A stretch of DNA of 64,000 nucleotides from Rhodococcus sp. 4CII (GCF_014256275.1 NZ_JACCFE010000004.1:62001-126000); one strand, 5' to 3'. Positions 1 through 10,011 are shown, numbered from the stretch's first letter. Notes: generated from the sequence alone by a model not told the origin. Translations and numbers: made by a program.

Positions 1-2
1 GA

Positions 3-1019
3 GTGCTGATTGGTTTCAACGACTTGGCGACCACTCATCCAGAGGTACTGTGGGCGTGGGATTTCGAGCGCAATGACATTCTCCCGACCCAGGTCTCGAT
101 CGGGTCTACGAAGAAGGTGTGGTGGCGTTGCCGGCTCGGCCATGAGACGTACGCATCGCCGAATGCGCGGTCGAAGTTCGATCAGACGACGTGTCAGGTG
201 TGCTCAGGCCTCGAAGTTCGGGCGGGATTCAATGATCTTGAGTCACAATGGCCGGAGTTGGTGGCGAGTGAGTGGAGCTCGGAAAAGAACGATATTCTGC
301 CGAGCGCGGTTCATTGTAATAGTGCTCGGAAGGTGTGGTGGCGGTGTCCGCTGGGACATGAGTGGCGTACGGCGGTGGTAAAGCGGACACGCGAGGGGCA
401 GGGCTGCCCGGTATGCGCGAACCGAATTGTCGTTATTGGCTTCAACGATCTGGCGTCCGAGCGGCCGAATCTTGCGAGTGAATGGCACCCGGAGCTGAAC
501 GGTGACCTTCTGTCGACGGCTGTGACGTGCGGATCCAACAAGAAGGTCTGGTGGCGGTGCGGGAAGGGGCACGAGTGGCGGGCCGCGGTGATCAAGCGGG
601 CGCTATACGACCACGGGTGTGTGAAGTGTCTGGCGAAGCATACGTCTCGCCGGGAACAGGATGTTTGTTCTCGGCTGGCCGAATTCTTCGGCCTTGAGTA
701 CGACGGTCCGACGCGGATCCAGGGGGTGCGTACACCAGTGGACTTGTTCCTGCCGGCTCAGAGGACGGTGGTCGAGTACGACGGCTGGTACTGGCATAAG
801 AGCAAGCTTGAGGGTGACAACCGTAAGACGAGCGCATTGCGTGATCTCGGGTTGGACGTAGTGAGGATCAGGGAAATATATCTGGGGCAGAAGCTTCCTG
901 AAGCGCTAGGCGTTCAAGTGTTCGCGGCCCACAATGAGCCGGCCGATAAGGTCGCTAAGGATGTCATCGACGTCATTGTCGATCGGGCGGCTGCGAATGT
1001 TGCCGCGAATGCTGGGTGA
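3..1019 (+). CDS. Zinc-ribbon repeat protein with C-terminal VSR/PD-(D/E)XK-like nuclease domain (possibly 5'-partial)
   Basis: The protein has three tandem repeats of about 70 residues. Each opens with GFNDL, contains KVWWRC.xGHE and ends in a CxxC pair, which is the pattern of the treble-clef zinc-ribbon family often fused to nucleases. Residues from about 225 form a compact nuclease-like domain with PVDLFLP followed by VVEYDGWYWH, fitting the acidic D...ExY core of VSR-type endonucleases. I infer DNA binding by the repeats and cleavage by the C-terminus. The apparent GTG start is at the window edge and the frame is open to base 1, so more repeats may lie upstream. The role (defence, repair or mobile-element nuclease) cannot be told from sequence. 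Confidence 0.75.
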   Translation: MLIGFNDLATTHPEVLWAWDFERNDILPTQVSIGSTKKVWWRCRLGHETYASPNARSKFDQTTCQVCSGLEVRAGFNDLESQWPELVASEWSSEKNDILPSAVHCNSARKVWWRCPLGHEWRTAVVKRTREGQGCPVCANRIVVIGFNDLASERPNLASEWHPELNGDLLSTAVTCGSNKKVWWRCGKGHEWRAAVIKRALYDHGCVKCLAKHTSRREQDVCSRLAEFFGLEYDGPTRIQGVRTPVDLFLPAQRTVVEYDGWYWHKSKLEGDNRKTSALRDLGLDVVRIREIYLGQKLPEALGVQVFAAHNEPADKVAKDVIDVIVDRAAANVAANAG

Positions 1020-1284
1020 CGACTGGCTGACGGCCGGTTGGCTGCGCATGGAGATGAGCGGTCAAGTCGGTGCAGATCCCGACCACCGAGGGACGGTCAC
1101 CAGTCGTCACCACTGTCGGCATTGCGAACCCGGGCAACCGGCATTCGACATCGCCTGCAGCAATTGCGGTGACGGGCCCATCCTCGCCGGCCCGCTCGCC
1201 GAGCAAGTGAAGAACGGCGACCTGACAGAGCCGGTTCAACGATGGCTCACGGCAGCCGGATGGACGGTCACACTGGATCTTTAG
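1009..1284 (+). CDS. Small hypothetical protein with CxxC pairs
   Basis: The ATG at 1009 overlaps the end of the upstream nuclease gene by 11 bases, so the two may be translationally coupled. The protein is about 91 residues. It has a CRHC pair and a CSNCGDGP pair about 15 residues apart, a likely zinc ribbon, followed by a conserved-looking tail with EPVQRWLTAAGW. I do not recognise a function. An alternative ATG at 1048 would drop 13 residues. Amino-acid composition and the overlap favour a real gene. Confidence 0.55.
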   Translation: MLGDDWLTAGWLRMEMSGQVGADPDHRGTVTSRHHCRHCEPGQPAFDIACSNCGDGPILAGPLAEQVKNGDLTEPVQRWLTAAGWTVTLDL

Positions 1285-1422
1285 TGCCCGGGCCATGCAT
1301 GAGATGCTTTGGACTGAAAGGATATCCACTCCAACCAGCGGTCATTGGTTGAGGATTCACGGAACGATGCAGTAGACGAGAGCCTTCCGACGGGCTCCGC
1401 CGATAGGAGAGAAGGACAATTC

Positions 1423-1569
1423 GTGGATTCCTGGGTTTGGTACATACCCATCCCGGACGGATGGCGGTACGCTCTGAACGAGCTGCAACGGCAGTGGATG
1501 GGGCTGGACCCACGTGCCACGGGTGGAGGAATACCGCACCTTTCGAATACCGTACCCCACCAGTCTTAG
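1423..1569 (+). CDS. Possible small protein of 48 residues
   Basis: A GTG at 1423 follows a strong purine-rich ribosome binding site (AGGAGAGAAGGA, 1405-1416) at good spacing. The product begins VDSWVWYIPIPDGWRYAL and is rich in aromatic residues. No family is recognised. The rest of the 1285-1731 gap shows nothing else I can support. Confidence 0.35.
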   Translation: MDSWVWYIPIPDGWRYALNELQRQWMGLDPRATGGGIPHLSNTVPHQS

Positions 1570-1731
1570 TCGTCGGGGAAGCGTTTGGGCGTGTGGAGTT
1601 TCGTGCGGCGGGTGCTCGGTCCGGGTTCCGCCATTTTAGGGGAGCGGTCGTATTCGCAGTCCGCCCCGAATCGGTTAGTGTTGGTGATCGGGGCAACACG
1701 CCGGCGTGCATACAGCTGGAATCGTTTTCGC

Positions 1732-2265
1732 TCAGAAGTTCAGGTGGCGTGCGAGGCGGCTGATCGGATGGGTTTCGATATTCGCGGGTTGACCGGGCCC
1801 GGTGGTGTGCACGCTTGGGCTCACTCGGACGTGGGCCTCGGCGTCGATGCGGACCGTGGTGGTATCGGTGGCGGCGATCAGAGCTTGGACGTGGCAATGA
1901 CTGTGCGCGAAGACGATGGCGCTGTCTTCTGCGCGGATCCTGGCGTTGTCGGTGCCGACGATATGGCTCTTGCCGCGGGCAGTGACCCTGGCGTGGTTGG
2001 ACGCTTGGACGAAGCACCGGCCGGCGGCTGCGATGGAGCCGCCGGCGATTCCCGCGCAGGTTTGTCCGATAATTTTGACCTCGACTTGGCTGGGGACGTG
2101 GCCAAGGTCCAGCCAGTTCTCCGGGTCGGCCTCGATGACGATGGTTTTCGCTCCGGCGGCGAGGCGCTTGGCGTATGCCGCATAACTGCGGACCGGCGAC
2201 GCGGAGCGGCCACGATGTGGACGACGACGTGAGTTGCGCGTGGATTTCTTCACTGGTGCCCCCAT
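1732..2265 (-). CDS. Beta-helix-like repeat protein
   Basis: The 177-residue protein has an arginine-rich N-terminus followed by AGAKTIVIEADPENW. From about residue 75 it shows short degenerate repeats of alternating hydrophobic and polar residues (such as RCFVQASNHARVTARG and NARIRAEDSAIVFAH), as in right-handed beta-helix or polymer-forming proteins of actinobacteria and their phages. There is no signal peptide. The start is the ATG at 2265; an earlier start is not evident. Function is unknown; a structural or scaffold role is inference only. Confidence 0.6.
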   Translation of the reverse strand: MGAPVKKSTRNSRRRPHRGRSASPVRSYAAYAKRLAAGAKTIVIEADPENWLDLGHVPSQVEVKIIGQTCAGIAGGSIAAAGRCFVQASNHARVTARGKSHIVGTDNARIRAEDSAIVFAHSHCHVQALIAATDTTTVRIDAEAHVRVSPSVHTTGPGQPANIETHPISRLARHLNF

Positions 2266-2364
2266 GGGTCAATAATGCCTTCGTCTGGTGTCGTTCGTGC
2301 GAGCGCCGAGGTCGGCGCGTCGCGCGTGGGCTACACGAGGTTCGGTGTGCCTCGGTGTTCTGTG

Positions 2365-2892
2365 TCAGTCGTCGATCTTGACGGCATTCCCGGTCGGGTC
2401 GACGCATTGCAGATAGGAGTCGGCGTGTGATCGGTCCGGAAGGTAGGGCCAGCTGCAGTTCCAACCGTCGATGACAGCGAATCGTCCTTGTCCTTGCGTG
2501 GCGACCGTGCGGTCGTTGAGGTAGCGATCACTGATGCTCAGTGCTGCTGGGCAGCTCGGAGTTCCGGCGATGATGCTCACAGGTGCAGTCGCACCGTTCA
2601 GGTTGTTCGTGACGATTCCGCACTGAGCGCTCGTGGGCGGCGATGCGGCGGCAGCGGTGGCCTGCGTAGCAGTCGTCGCCGGCGGTGTCTCGGATAGCCG
2701 GGTCTGAGCGTCGGTCACGCCGGGCTGACCTTGATCAACGGTGGGGTTCGTCGACCACTCGACGCGTGTGCCAGCAGCAGCTGATTCGGCTGACGGGGAT
2801 ACGGTCTCGGCTTCTGTGCTGCTGCACCCGGTGAGGATGGCGGCCGCGATGAGGGCCAGTGCAGCAATTTCCGTGGTGGTTCGTCGATTCAC
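2365..2892 (-). CDS. Secreted lipoprotein, hypothetical
   Basis: The 175-residue product starts MNRRTTTEIAALALIAAA and has a lipobox LTGC at about residues 20-23, so it should be exported and lipid-anchored. A Thr/Ala/Ser-rich linker of about 60 residues follows. The C-terminal domain has four cysteines that could form two disulfides (around AQCGIV, TPSCPAA, GWNCSW and LQCVDP). It resembles sensor-like actinobacterial lipoproteins of unknown function. It is separated from the leftward gene at 2265 by about 100 bases. Confidence 0.7.
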   Translation of the reverse strand: MNRRTTTEIAALALIAAAILTGCSSTEAETVSPSAESAAAGTRVEWSTNPTVDQGQPGVTDAQTRLSETPPATTATQATAAAASPPTSAQCGIVTNNLNGATAPVSIIAGTPSCPAALSISDRYLNDRTVATQGQGRFAVIDGWNCSWPYLPDRSHADSYLQCVDPTGNAVKIDD

Positions 2893-3130
2893 GAGTACTC
2901 GCTTCTATTCCAGTCCGACAGGGAGGACGCAATGTCGAGCCCAGTGATATGCGATGACCTGGACAAAACCGCGCCCGGCGCGACCACCGCGCGTCAACCT
3001 GCGGCTTCTCGAAGGCCCTCCCAGTGGGCGGGCTCCCGCATCGGCTCGGTGGTGCTGAGACTGTCCAGGTGGACGGCTAGTGTCGATCCATCCCTTATGT
3101 CTGTCGCACAGTTGCGGAGGAGTGCCCAAG

Positions 3131-3994
3131 ATGACCGAACCGACGTCCAAGCTGGCGGGCAGTGGTCGCAGCGAGGAGCCACAATCGCCGGCCGGCGGTG
3201 CTGAAAATGCGGCAGGGCCGCGCAGTGACCATCTGTCGGCGACGGTGTATGCGCCTGCTGGGATTGTCGTCGTCGCGAGTGTGGTGGTGTGGTTCGCGGT
3301 TCGGTGGCTTGATGCCGAATACGGCACCACAGGGCTGTGGTGGGCTGCAAACGCCTGCGCTGCAGTTGGTGCGGTGTTGAGTGCGGCAATAGCGCCGATG
3401 ATGGCCCGGTTGTGTAAGGCGGTCGATATTCCATCAGAGGCAACCGGCCGGTGGATCGTTCCTGCGGCTGCGACCGCGGGAATGTGGTTTGGCGCCGTGC
3501 TGCTCGCCGGCGGCGACGCGATCTTGACGGCCTGGCTTGCACTGAGCCTGCTGTGCGTGTGGGCAGCGTGGATCGATCACTTCACGTTGCGGTTTCCGTT
3601 GACGTTGATCCGGTTGACCACTGTAGTGGGCCTTTTGTTCGGGGCTTTCGCGGTGGCGGTGGATCAAGATCCAGCGGCAGGTGGGCGCGCTCTTCTCGCC
3701 GGCGTGCTGGTGTTCGCGTTCAACCTTGTCTTCGCAATTGTCACCCGCGGCTACCCCGGGCTGGCCGACGTGCGGCTGAGTTTCATCCTCGGGGCAGCGC
3801 TGGGGTGGGTCGGATGGATGAATGTGTTCTCGGGCATGTTGCTACCGAACGTCCTGGCCCTCTTGGTGATGGCGGGGGTGAAGGTGATTCGGCGTCAGAA
3901 AGACCTGGGAGAGTTCGGTTTCGCACCGTTTCTCATCGCTGGAACCGCCGTGGCAATCGCCGTCCCGCCATTGTGGTGGATTGTCTGGATCTGA
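3131..3994 (+). CDS. Type IV prepilin peptidase-like (A24 family) membrane protein
   Basis: This integral membrane protein has about seven hydrophobic segments. Two aspartates lie where A24 aspartyl peptidases carry theirs: one in WAAWIDHFTLRFPL after a TM helix, the other in GYPGLADVRLSFILGAALGW, equivalent to the GxGDxKL motif. A late LGEFGFAPFLIAG segment matches the conserved end of the family. The usual N-terminal methylase domain is absent, as in short actinobacterial members. The start at 3131 is chosen because GGAGGA lies about 10 bases upstream. No pilin or secretion ATPase gene lies in the window, so the substrate is unknown. Confidence 0.65.
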   Translation: MTEPTSKLAGSGRSEEPQSPAGGAENAAGPRSDHLSATVYAPAGIVVVASVVVWFAVRWLDAEYGTTGLWWAANACAAVGAVLSAAIAPMMARLCKAVDIPSEATGRWIVPAAATAGMWFGAVLLAGGDAILTAWLALSLLCVWAAWIDHFTLRFPLTLIRLTTVVGLLFGAFAVAVDQDPAAGGRALLAGVLVFAFNLVFAIVTRGYPGLADVRLSFILGAALGWVGWMNVFSGMLLPNVLALLVMAGVKVIRRQKDLGEFGFAPFLIAGTAVAIAVPPLWWIVWI

Positions 3995-4064
3995 ACGCCT
4001 TTGGCGGAAGGGTGTGGAGGATCGGTTGCATACTGGTCTCCAGAGAGTGGGGAGGCGTTCAGGT

Positions 4065-4400
4065 ATGGAAGAGGTGGACCACTTGGCCCCGATGCCGTCG
4101 ATCGTTCGAACGGAACTGCCGTGTGAGTTCTGCACGGAGCATCCTCAGTACTTCACGGGGGACCCCGTCGGCTTCGTGCGTGCGGATCGCTGGGCGGTGG
4201 TCGTCAAGGACTGTTGTCAGTTCGATGCTCGCGTGGACTATCTGCTGTGTGACGAGCACTGGGCAATGATCCGACACCAACAGCTTCCCGGGCAGTGCCC
4301 TCGGTGCGGGGCGCTCGCCTACTCAGTCGAAGACATCGTGTGTACCGAGATCCCACTGGGGCGGACGGCCGACGGGGCGTGGCCGTTGATCGGTCGATAG
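4065..4400 (+). CDS. Cysteine-rich hypothetical protein
   Basis: The 111-residue product contains LPCEFC, a KDCCQFD segment, LLCDEH and GQCPRCGAL, together two likely zinc sites. The ATG at 4065 is preceded by GGGGAGG at good spacing and is preferred to an upstream in-frame GTG at 3981 that overlaps the previous gene. No family is recognised. The gap to the next gene (4401-4611) shows nothing clear. Confidence 0.55.
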   Translation: MEEVDHLAPMPSIVRTELPCEFCTEHPQYFTGDPVGFVRADRWAVVVKDCCQFDARVDYLLCDEHWAMIRHQQLPGQCPRCGALAYSVEDIVCTEIPLGRTADGAWPLIGR

Positions 4401-4611
4401 GTGCGGAATCCATAGGGTCGTTGACTGGTACCGCAGGCATCCGAATGCAGAACCCCTGGCAGACGGCGCGCTTTGGCCGAATATGCGTCTGCAATCGCGT
4501 ATGTGCGGGACTTGTCCGAGGAGACGCTCCAGAGAGAGGCACCGCAGCTTGAAGAGGGAAAGCCCCTGTCCTGAGGATGGCAGGAAAATTTCGCGCTGAA
4601 CGTTGTACGGA

Positions 4612-6906
4612 TTACCGCACTTCGTCATCCCAAAGGACTAGCGATCGTCGGCCGTCGCACCAGTCTCGTAGCCATGCGGGTTGGCGTTGCATAACTTCTC
4701 TGGCAGCTCTCTCGACCTTTCGTGCTGGGCGCCTCTTCAGTCCTACCTTGAAGTCCCGCCAGGTGAGGGCGGCACCTAGGTCGCCGCCTGACAGGCTTGG
4801 TTTCATCATCCGTACGAAGGGTTCAACGTCCTGCTGGGCCTCATGCATTGCGAAAATCAAGTACTGGACTAGCTCGAGGAGGATCGTGTCCAGTGCGTGA
4901 GTGGCGAAGCTACTCGGCCGATCCCATTGCAAGTACTCGGTCCCATTTCGAAGCAGGATGCTTCGAAGTTCCACGAGTAGGGGAACTGGTATCCGCGAGC
5001 CATCGACTATCTTTCGGTGGGCCTCCTGAATGGCATCCACCTGCACAGGGTTATCTGGAAGTTCTTCCATCCGACCTAGACGTGCCTCTATCGTCCACCA
5101 GACGAGCCCAGGGACTACGTCATAAATGCTGACACACGCGACTGCATCCCACCCGTTCCATGTGTGTTGTTTCGGGCGTAAACCAAGGGAGATCGTCCAA
5201 TTTACGGTCGTCTGCGACTCCAGTTCCGCTCCGCGACTGACCATGCTGTGAGCAACGCTGGAGAAGATCGGTGCCCAATATTCTTGGAAGCGAAAGAACG
5301 AGCCGCTTAGCATCAGGCCCGCCCATCCGTCGAGGAAGATTGCGCGCACTGAGTCACGTTGAGGTCCAGCCTCTTCGGCAAGGAATTCACGTACTAGTTG
5401 TGCGCGCGCTTGCTCGTTCAGACTCAACGTTATTTCGAACTCAAGTGCAGAAATACTGTTGGGGTGCTCCAACCATCCCCAAACGATGCTTTGAAATGCC
5501 TGGCTGCGGAGCTGCGAGGACATCCCTATGCCCTCCATTAGACGAAGTAACAGAATATTCCGGGCATTCGACCGCAGAATCTGCTTGAATACAGCCGGAC
5601 CGCCACCGTCTCGATGGAAATCGTAGGCCTGTATGAGCAACTCGGGAACCACGGATGTTGGGTCCCGATCGAACACACTTTGAATCTCGTCGCAAATTTT
5701 TTCTTGAGATTCGGCTCGCCGAGCGAAGGATTCGGCCGCGAAGTACTCGAGGAACGTGCGATGTGTAAAGCGAAACATTCGCTGACCTCGACTGTTGGTG
5801 CCAAAACTCGCGAGAAGCCAGGCGCGACCTGCACAGAACTCAACGAAACTCTTCGCGTCGCGCTCGGCATCGACGGAGTCGAAGCCATCCCTGTCTATGA
5901 GTGAATGAGCTAGTACTCTCACCAATTGTTGTTCCTCGATTCCGTCTTGGACGGAGGTTGAGGTATATACCCAGTTTGCAATCTCCTGCATGAGTCGCTC
6001 GGCGTATTTAGGAATTGCACCCGAATGTTCAATCTGGCGATGGCTGTCCCACCGCCGGAAAAGTAGGTCCGCACATTTGGCGTACACGTCGCGACGGTCC
6101 GTAGGCAGTGATCCGTGTTCTCGATAGAGAGCACACAAGAGCGAGAGCATCAGGGGGTTGTATCTCAGGTCGTGCACTGATTCGGAATCGTGAATAAAAC
6201 TGTCAATCAAATCGGCTCGACCCTTTTTACCGAACCACCGAGTGCAATACTCATCGAATTGTTCATCATCGAATTGATCTAGCCTGACGTGGTCAAATAT
6301 GCTGTTCGTAAGTGGGGCGCGCTCATACCCCATGAGCCTCGAGGTTACCAGGACAGAGCAAACCGGATACTGCCCGACCAGGCTTTCGATGCGCGATATC
6401 ATTTGAGCGCGCTTCGCCTGTTCGGTAATTTCGTCCAGGCCGTCAAAAACCAGGCACACCCGTCCAAGCAGAAGCATATTCTCGAATTGTTCGGTCGAAA
6501 TCTCTATCGAATGCTCGGCATTGATTGATTCGACCGCGTGTTTTACGATCGATTTGTCCCAAAAAGACTTTACATAGTGGCGACATGCCAGCTCGACTAC
6601 TGGAATCGCAGATTCCAGACCCGACACGGTTTTTCTGAAATGCTGGACGAAGGTGGACTTACCAGCTCCTGGATGACCCATAACCACCATCCGGAAGGGG
6701 GCGGTCGAGGGGTTCAGGTCAGCGGCGTCGACGATCTGTTCATCGCCCTCTCGGACGAAGTTGCGCTGAACATACAGGGATTCGAAGTCGGATGGACCAT
6801 CGAGTTCCGTGTGGGTAATGATGGGCTGGTGTTCGACTGCGCTGATGGTCTGAGCGAGGCGGCGACTAGTCTCAAGGGACTTCACTAAACCCGGAACGTT
6901 ACGCAT
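4612..6906 (-). pseudogene. NACHT NTPase, C-terminal part of an IS-interrupted gene
   Basis: The open frame encodes 764 residues. It has Walker A GHPGAGKST (about 77-85), Walker B LVFDGLDE (about 152-159), a sensor-like LVTSR, then a helical region of about 450 residues without obvious repeats. This is the STAND/NACHT architecture of bacterial NLR-like proteins, several of which are anti-phage sensors. The gene is cut upstream by an IS5-family element. Deleting 6966-7920 plus one TA makes this frame continuous with 7923-8412, giving about 947 residues, so the ancestral gene was intact. The internal ATG at 6906 could still allow a protein without the N-terminal domain. Confidence 0.85.
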
Positions 6907-6965
6907 TAGGTCGATTAGTCGCTTTAGGTGCTGTTCACCGCGGGATTTTGGTCCCGCCCCGCCTA

Positions 6966-7920
6966 GGGCGTGTCTCCCAATGATTTGGGGTGTTGTGCTG
7001 CAGACTCTTCGCTGTGGCAGACGTTGTTAATAGGTTTGAGGTGTTGACGGACAAGCAGTGGGAGTTGCTTGCGCTGCTGTTGCCCAGTTCGGATGGGCTG
7101 CGGGGGCGGAAGTTCCAGAACAGCCGGCTCGTGGTGGAGGGGATGCTCTACCGGCTGCGTACCGGGCTCCCGTGGCGGGATCTACCTGCGCATTTCGGCC
7201 CCTGGAAGACGGTGTGGAAACGGCACCGACGCTACGCCGGGGATGGAACGTGGGATCGGGTACTCATAGCCCTGGCGGCGATGGCCGATGCCGGTGGCGA
7301 CCTGGATTGGGCGGTGTCGGTGGATTCCACCGTGGTGCGGGTGCACCAGCACGGCGCCAACGCCGCGCGTGACACAGGGGGATCTACCGAATTACACGAA
7401 TCTGCTTGACGAACCGGTCGATCACGGCATCGGCCGGTCCCGCGGCGGGCTGACCTGCAAAGTCCACCTGGCGTGCGATGGCGACGGACGTCCCTTGTCG
7501 GTGCTGGTGGGTCCTGGCCAGGCCGGCGACAGCCCGATGTTCGGCCCGCTCCTGGAGGGCATCTGCGTGCCGCGCATCGGTGGCGGCGCACCCCGCACGC
7601 GCCCGGACGAGGTCCGTGCCGACAAGGCGTACACATCCAAGGCCAATCGAGAACTGCTACGCAGCAAGGGCATCAAGGCGGTCATTCCCGAGAAGTCCGA
7701 TCAGGTGGCCAACCGCAAGAACAAGGGCAGCGCGGGCGGTCGGCCACCGAACTTCGATGCCGAGTCGTACAAGGGCCGCAACGTGGTGGAAAGGGCCTTC
7801 AACAAGGCAAAACAGTGGCGAGCGGTGGCAACCCGGTATGACAAGCTTGCCCTGACTTACCGGGCTGGATTCCTCCTCGCCGGCATCGTCGAATGGCTCA
7901 AACTATTGGGAGACATGCCC
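6966..7920 (+). mobile_element. IS5-family insertion sequence
   Basis: Imperfect terminal inverted repeats begin GGGCGTGTCTCCCAAT at the left and, on the complement, GGGCATGTCTCCCAAT at the right. TA is present on both flanks (6964-6965 and 7921-7922), matching the TA duplication of IS427-group IS5 elements. The element is 955 bp and encodes a two-frame DDE transposase. It interrupts the NACHT gene in the opposite orientation. Confidence 0.9.
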
Positions 7921-7923
7921 TAA
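6990..7923 (+). CDS. IS5-family transposase in two frames (orfA/orfB)
   Basis: The first frame (to 7409) carries the N-terminal region with FEVLTDKQWELLALLLP and the first catalytic Asp in SVDSTVVRVH. The second frame (from about 7370) carries the second Asp in RADKAYTSKANREL and the catalytic Glu in NVVERAFNKAKQW. A shift of +1 (equivalent to -2) at the G run 7377-7381 joins them. Two overlapping frames are usual in IS427-group elements, where frameshifting makes the full transposase, but a disabling mutation cannot be excluded. The start may be the GTG at 7014 rather than 6990. Confidence 0.85.
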
Positions 7924-8412
7924 TACAGGGGAATTGATGAAGGCCGTAAAGCCCTCGATATCCTGCTGATGGTAGCTCTCGAACAAACCTTGTTCGAGCG
8001 TGCCGTTGTAGAGCGCTTCAATCCTCGATTGAATCTTGGAGGTCTGGTTTTTCCATTTGCCTTTGCTGTCCGCAAGCCATTTTTGAGCCTCGTTTGCAAA
8101 GATCTTATTAAAAGTGAGGAGTGCTTGATCGCGCTCGGGACCAGGACCCGAGAGCATCGTGATCAAATAGAACGCAAGTATCGGCTCCATCTGGCGCGAC
8201 GCGAGGAATTCTTCGATATCCTCCACGTCCTTTGCGGAGAGTCCATCGAACTCCGCATCTTCAGGGCGCAATGAAAGCCATTGAGCATCGAATGTTCCCA
8301 GCAATTGGAACCTGCGCCGCGCCGCCCCGATGCCCTTGTGGGCGTTCATCGATAGAGTCGTAGCTGCGTTTGTGGCGCCGATGGCGACGGCAGCGCTCCC
8401 CGGATCAATCAT
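7923..8412 (-). pseudogene. NACHT NTPase, N-terminal part of an IS-interrupted gene
   Basis: This frame starts at the ATG at 8412 (MIDPGSAAVAIGATNAA) and encodes about 163 helical residues before running into the IS, where it stops after a few foreign codons at 7903. It is likely the N-terminal effector or adaptor domain of the NACHT protein at 4612-6906. Across the empty site the reading would pass from INSPVL into GGAGPKSRGEQHLKRL and then MRNVPGLVK without a stop. I recognise no domain family in this part. Confidence 0.75.
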
Positions 8413-9057
8413 CCGTCGATCGTACGGTGCCAACGACCACGATCTGCGGCATGAGGTCGCGCCGGCATGTGCCATATATGTGCCAGGAGTCGACAGCGTC
8501 GGCTCGGCAGCCAAACATCTATCGCTTGAGCCCAGCGCCCGATTCTGCGACAGCGACGGTCTCCGTTCGCGGATCCTGCTCCCTCGTGGAAAAGCCTGCG
8601 TGTCCAGGGAGTCAATTGCCGGCAGGCCGCTAGGTATCGACCTCTTGAGTACAGGGGATGCAGGTTCAGGCTGTCTAACTGCGTCGCGGTGTCGATTGGG
8701 ACCACTGTGTCCTGTCCAGAGCAATGTCACACATCCCCGGTGGGGCGGATCTTCCTCCAGATGAGAGGAAGTGGCGGCACTTCCTAGGACGGAGGTGCCC
8801 TGTCGTGGCGGAGTTGCGGAAACGCTCGCGATTCAGGGGGCAGTCCAGGTCCGGACCTATGGTCCTCGCAATTGCAGTCGTAGGGACGAAGGAGTGGTAC
8901 CGATGAATGTTGAGGTTCGCCGCATCCATCCGACGGACGCGAAGAAGATCCGCCACCCTGATCGTTGGTGGTTACCTCGTCCCGAGTCCCGCACGGGTAG
9001 CTACCGGCGAGACCAGCGCGGTGGCAGATGGTTGGCCCGAGGTCTGGATGGCCAGAG
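8413..9057. other. Stretch without a confident gene
   Basis: About 645 bases between the divergent NACHT N-terminus and the hydrolase gene. Short open frames exist (for example 8907-9125 on the plus strand) but none has a convincing start, composition or motif. It presumably contains the two divergent promoters. Confidence 0.4.
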
Positions 9058-10011
9058 ATGAGGGCCCCGGACGATCGCACACACCGCGTCCTCACCGCCG
9101 ACGGTACCTCTCTTGCGGTTCGTGAGATCGGATCCCGGACGGCGCCGGTCACTGTAATCTTCGCGCACGGATTCTGTCTCCACATGGACGTCTGGGCACC
9201 GCAACGGGCCTACCTGGCCGAGGTCTGGCGCAAGCGTGCCCGGTTGGTCTTCTTCGATCACCGCGGCCATGGCGGATCCGGCGCGGCTGACACCGACAGT
9301 TACACGATCAGCCAGCTTGGACGGGACCTGGATGCAGTGATTCGCACGGTGTCGCCAAAGGGTCCGATTGTCCTCGTCGGGCATTCGATGGGCGGGATGG
9401 CCGTGATGTCCTACGTCGCCCATCACCAGGAGGCCGCGGCCACGCAAATCGTGGGGGTCGGGCTGATCTCGACCGCCGTCGACAATGTCGCCGGCGCCGG
9501 CATCGGGCGCGCTCTAAGTACGCCGGCGGTGACGTTGCTGCGGACGGCATCAGCTCACGCCCCAGGGCTCGTCGGCCGCAGCTGGAATCTCTCACGTCGC
9601 ATCTTGTCGCCAGTGGTCGGCGCAACCTGCCCGCTTGCTCCGAGTGCAAGTGTCCGTGCCGCCGCCACGTCATACGGGATGGTCCACTCGACGCCGATCG
9701 CCACCGCGGCCGCCTTCCTGCGTGATCTGCGGATCTACGACGCTTCCCCGGCGCTCGACGTGCTCGCGAAGGTGCCGGCGTCGATCATCTGTGGAACCCG
9801 GGACAGGGTGACCCCGATCGGGCACTCACAGCGACTCGCCGCGGCTCTTCCCCTCGCCGAACTGATCCCGGTGAGCGGAGCGCGGCACATGGTCGGCCTT
9901 GAGCGCCCTGACGTGGTGAGCGAGAGTCTCGATCGACTGCTCGGCCGCGCGGTAGGGCGCCGCGAACAGGACACCACCCGCAGATCGAAATCCGACCTCG
10001 TCGGGGCGTGA
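9058..10011 (+). CDS. Alpha/beta-fold hydrolase
   Basis: The product has the alpha/beta hydrolase core: an oxyanion-side HGFCLHMDVW, DHRGHGGSG, a nucleophile elbow GHSMGG, the acid in CGTRDRVTP and the catalytic His in SGARHMVGLERP. It is close in length to esterase or lipase-type members. Substrate is not predictable. The start could be the ATG at 9028 or 9058; 9058 gives the usual short lead before VLTADG. It stands alone between the NACHT gene and a set of hypothetical genes. Confidence 0.8.
   Translation: MRAPDDRTHRVLTADGTSLAVREIGSRTAPVTVIFAHGFCLHMDVWAPQRAYLAEVWRKRARLVFFDHRGHGGSGAADTDSYTISQLGRDLDAVIRTVSPKGPIVLVGHSMGGMAVMSYVAHHQEAAATQIVGVGLISTAVDNVAGAGIGRALSTPAVTLLRTASAHAPGLVGRSWNLSRRILSPVVGATCPLAPSASVRAAATSYGMVHSTPIATAAAFLRDLRIYDASPALDVLAKVPASIICGTRDRVTPIGHSQRLAAALPLAELIPVSGARHMVGLERPDVVSESLDRLLGRAVGRREQDTTRRSKSDLVGA

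Noticed and set aside
1268..2464. 398-codon minus-strand frame
   Set aside because: Arg/Pro/Ser-rich without motifs and overlaps the better beta-helix gene at 1732-2265.
7377..7381. Treating the transposase frameshift as proof of a dead IS
   Set aside because: IS427-group elements normally use two frames, so the G-run shift may be programmed.
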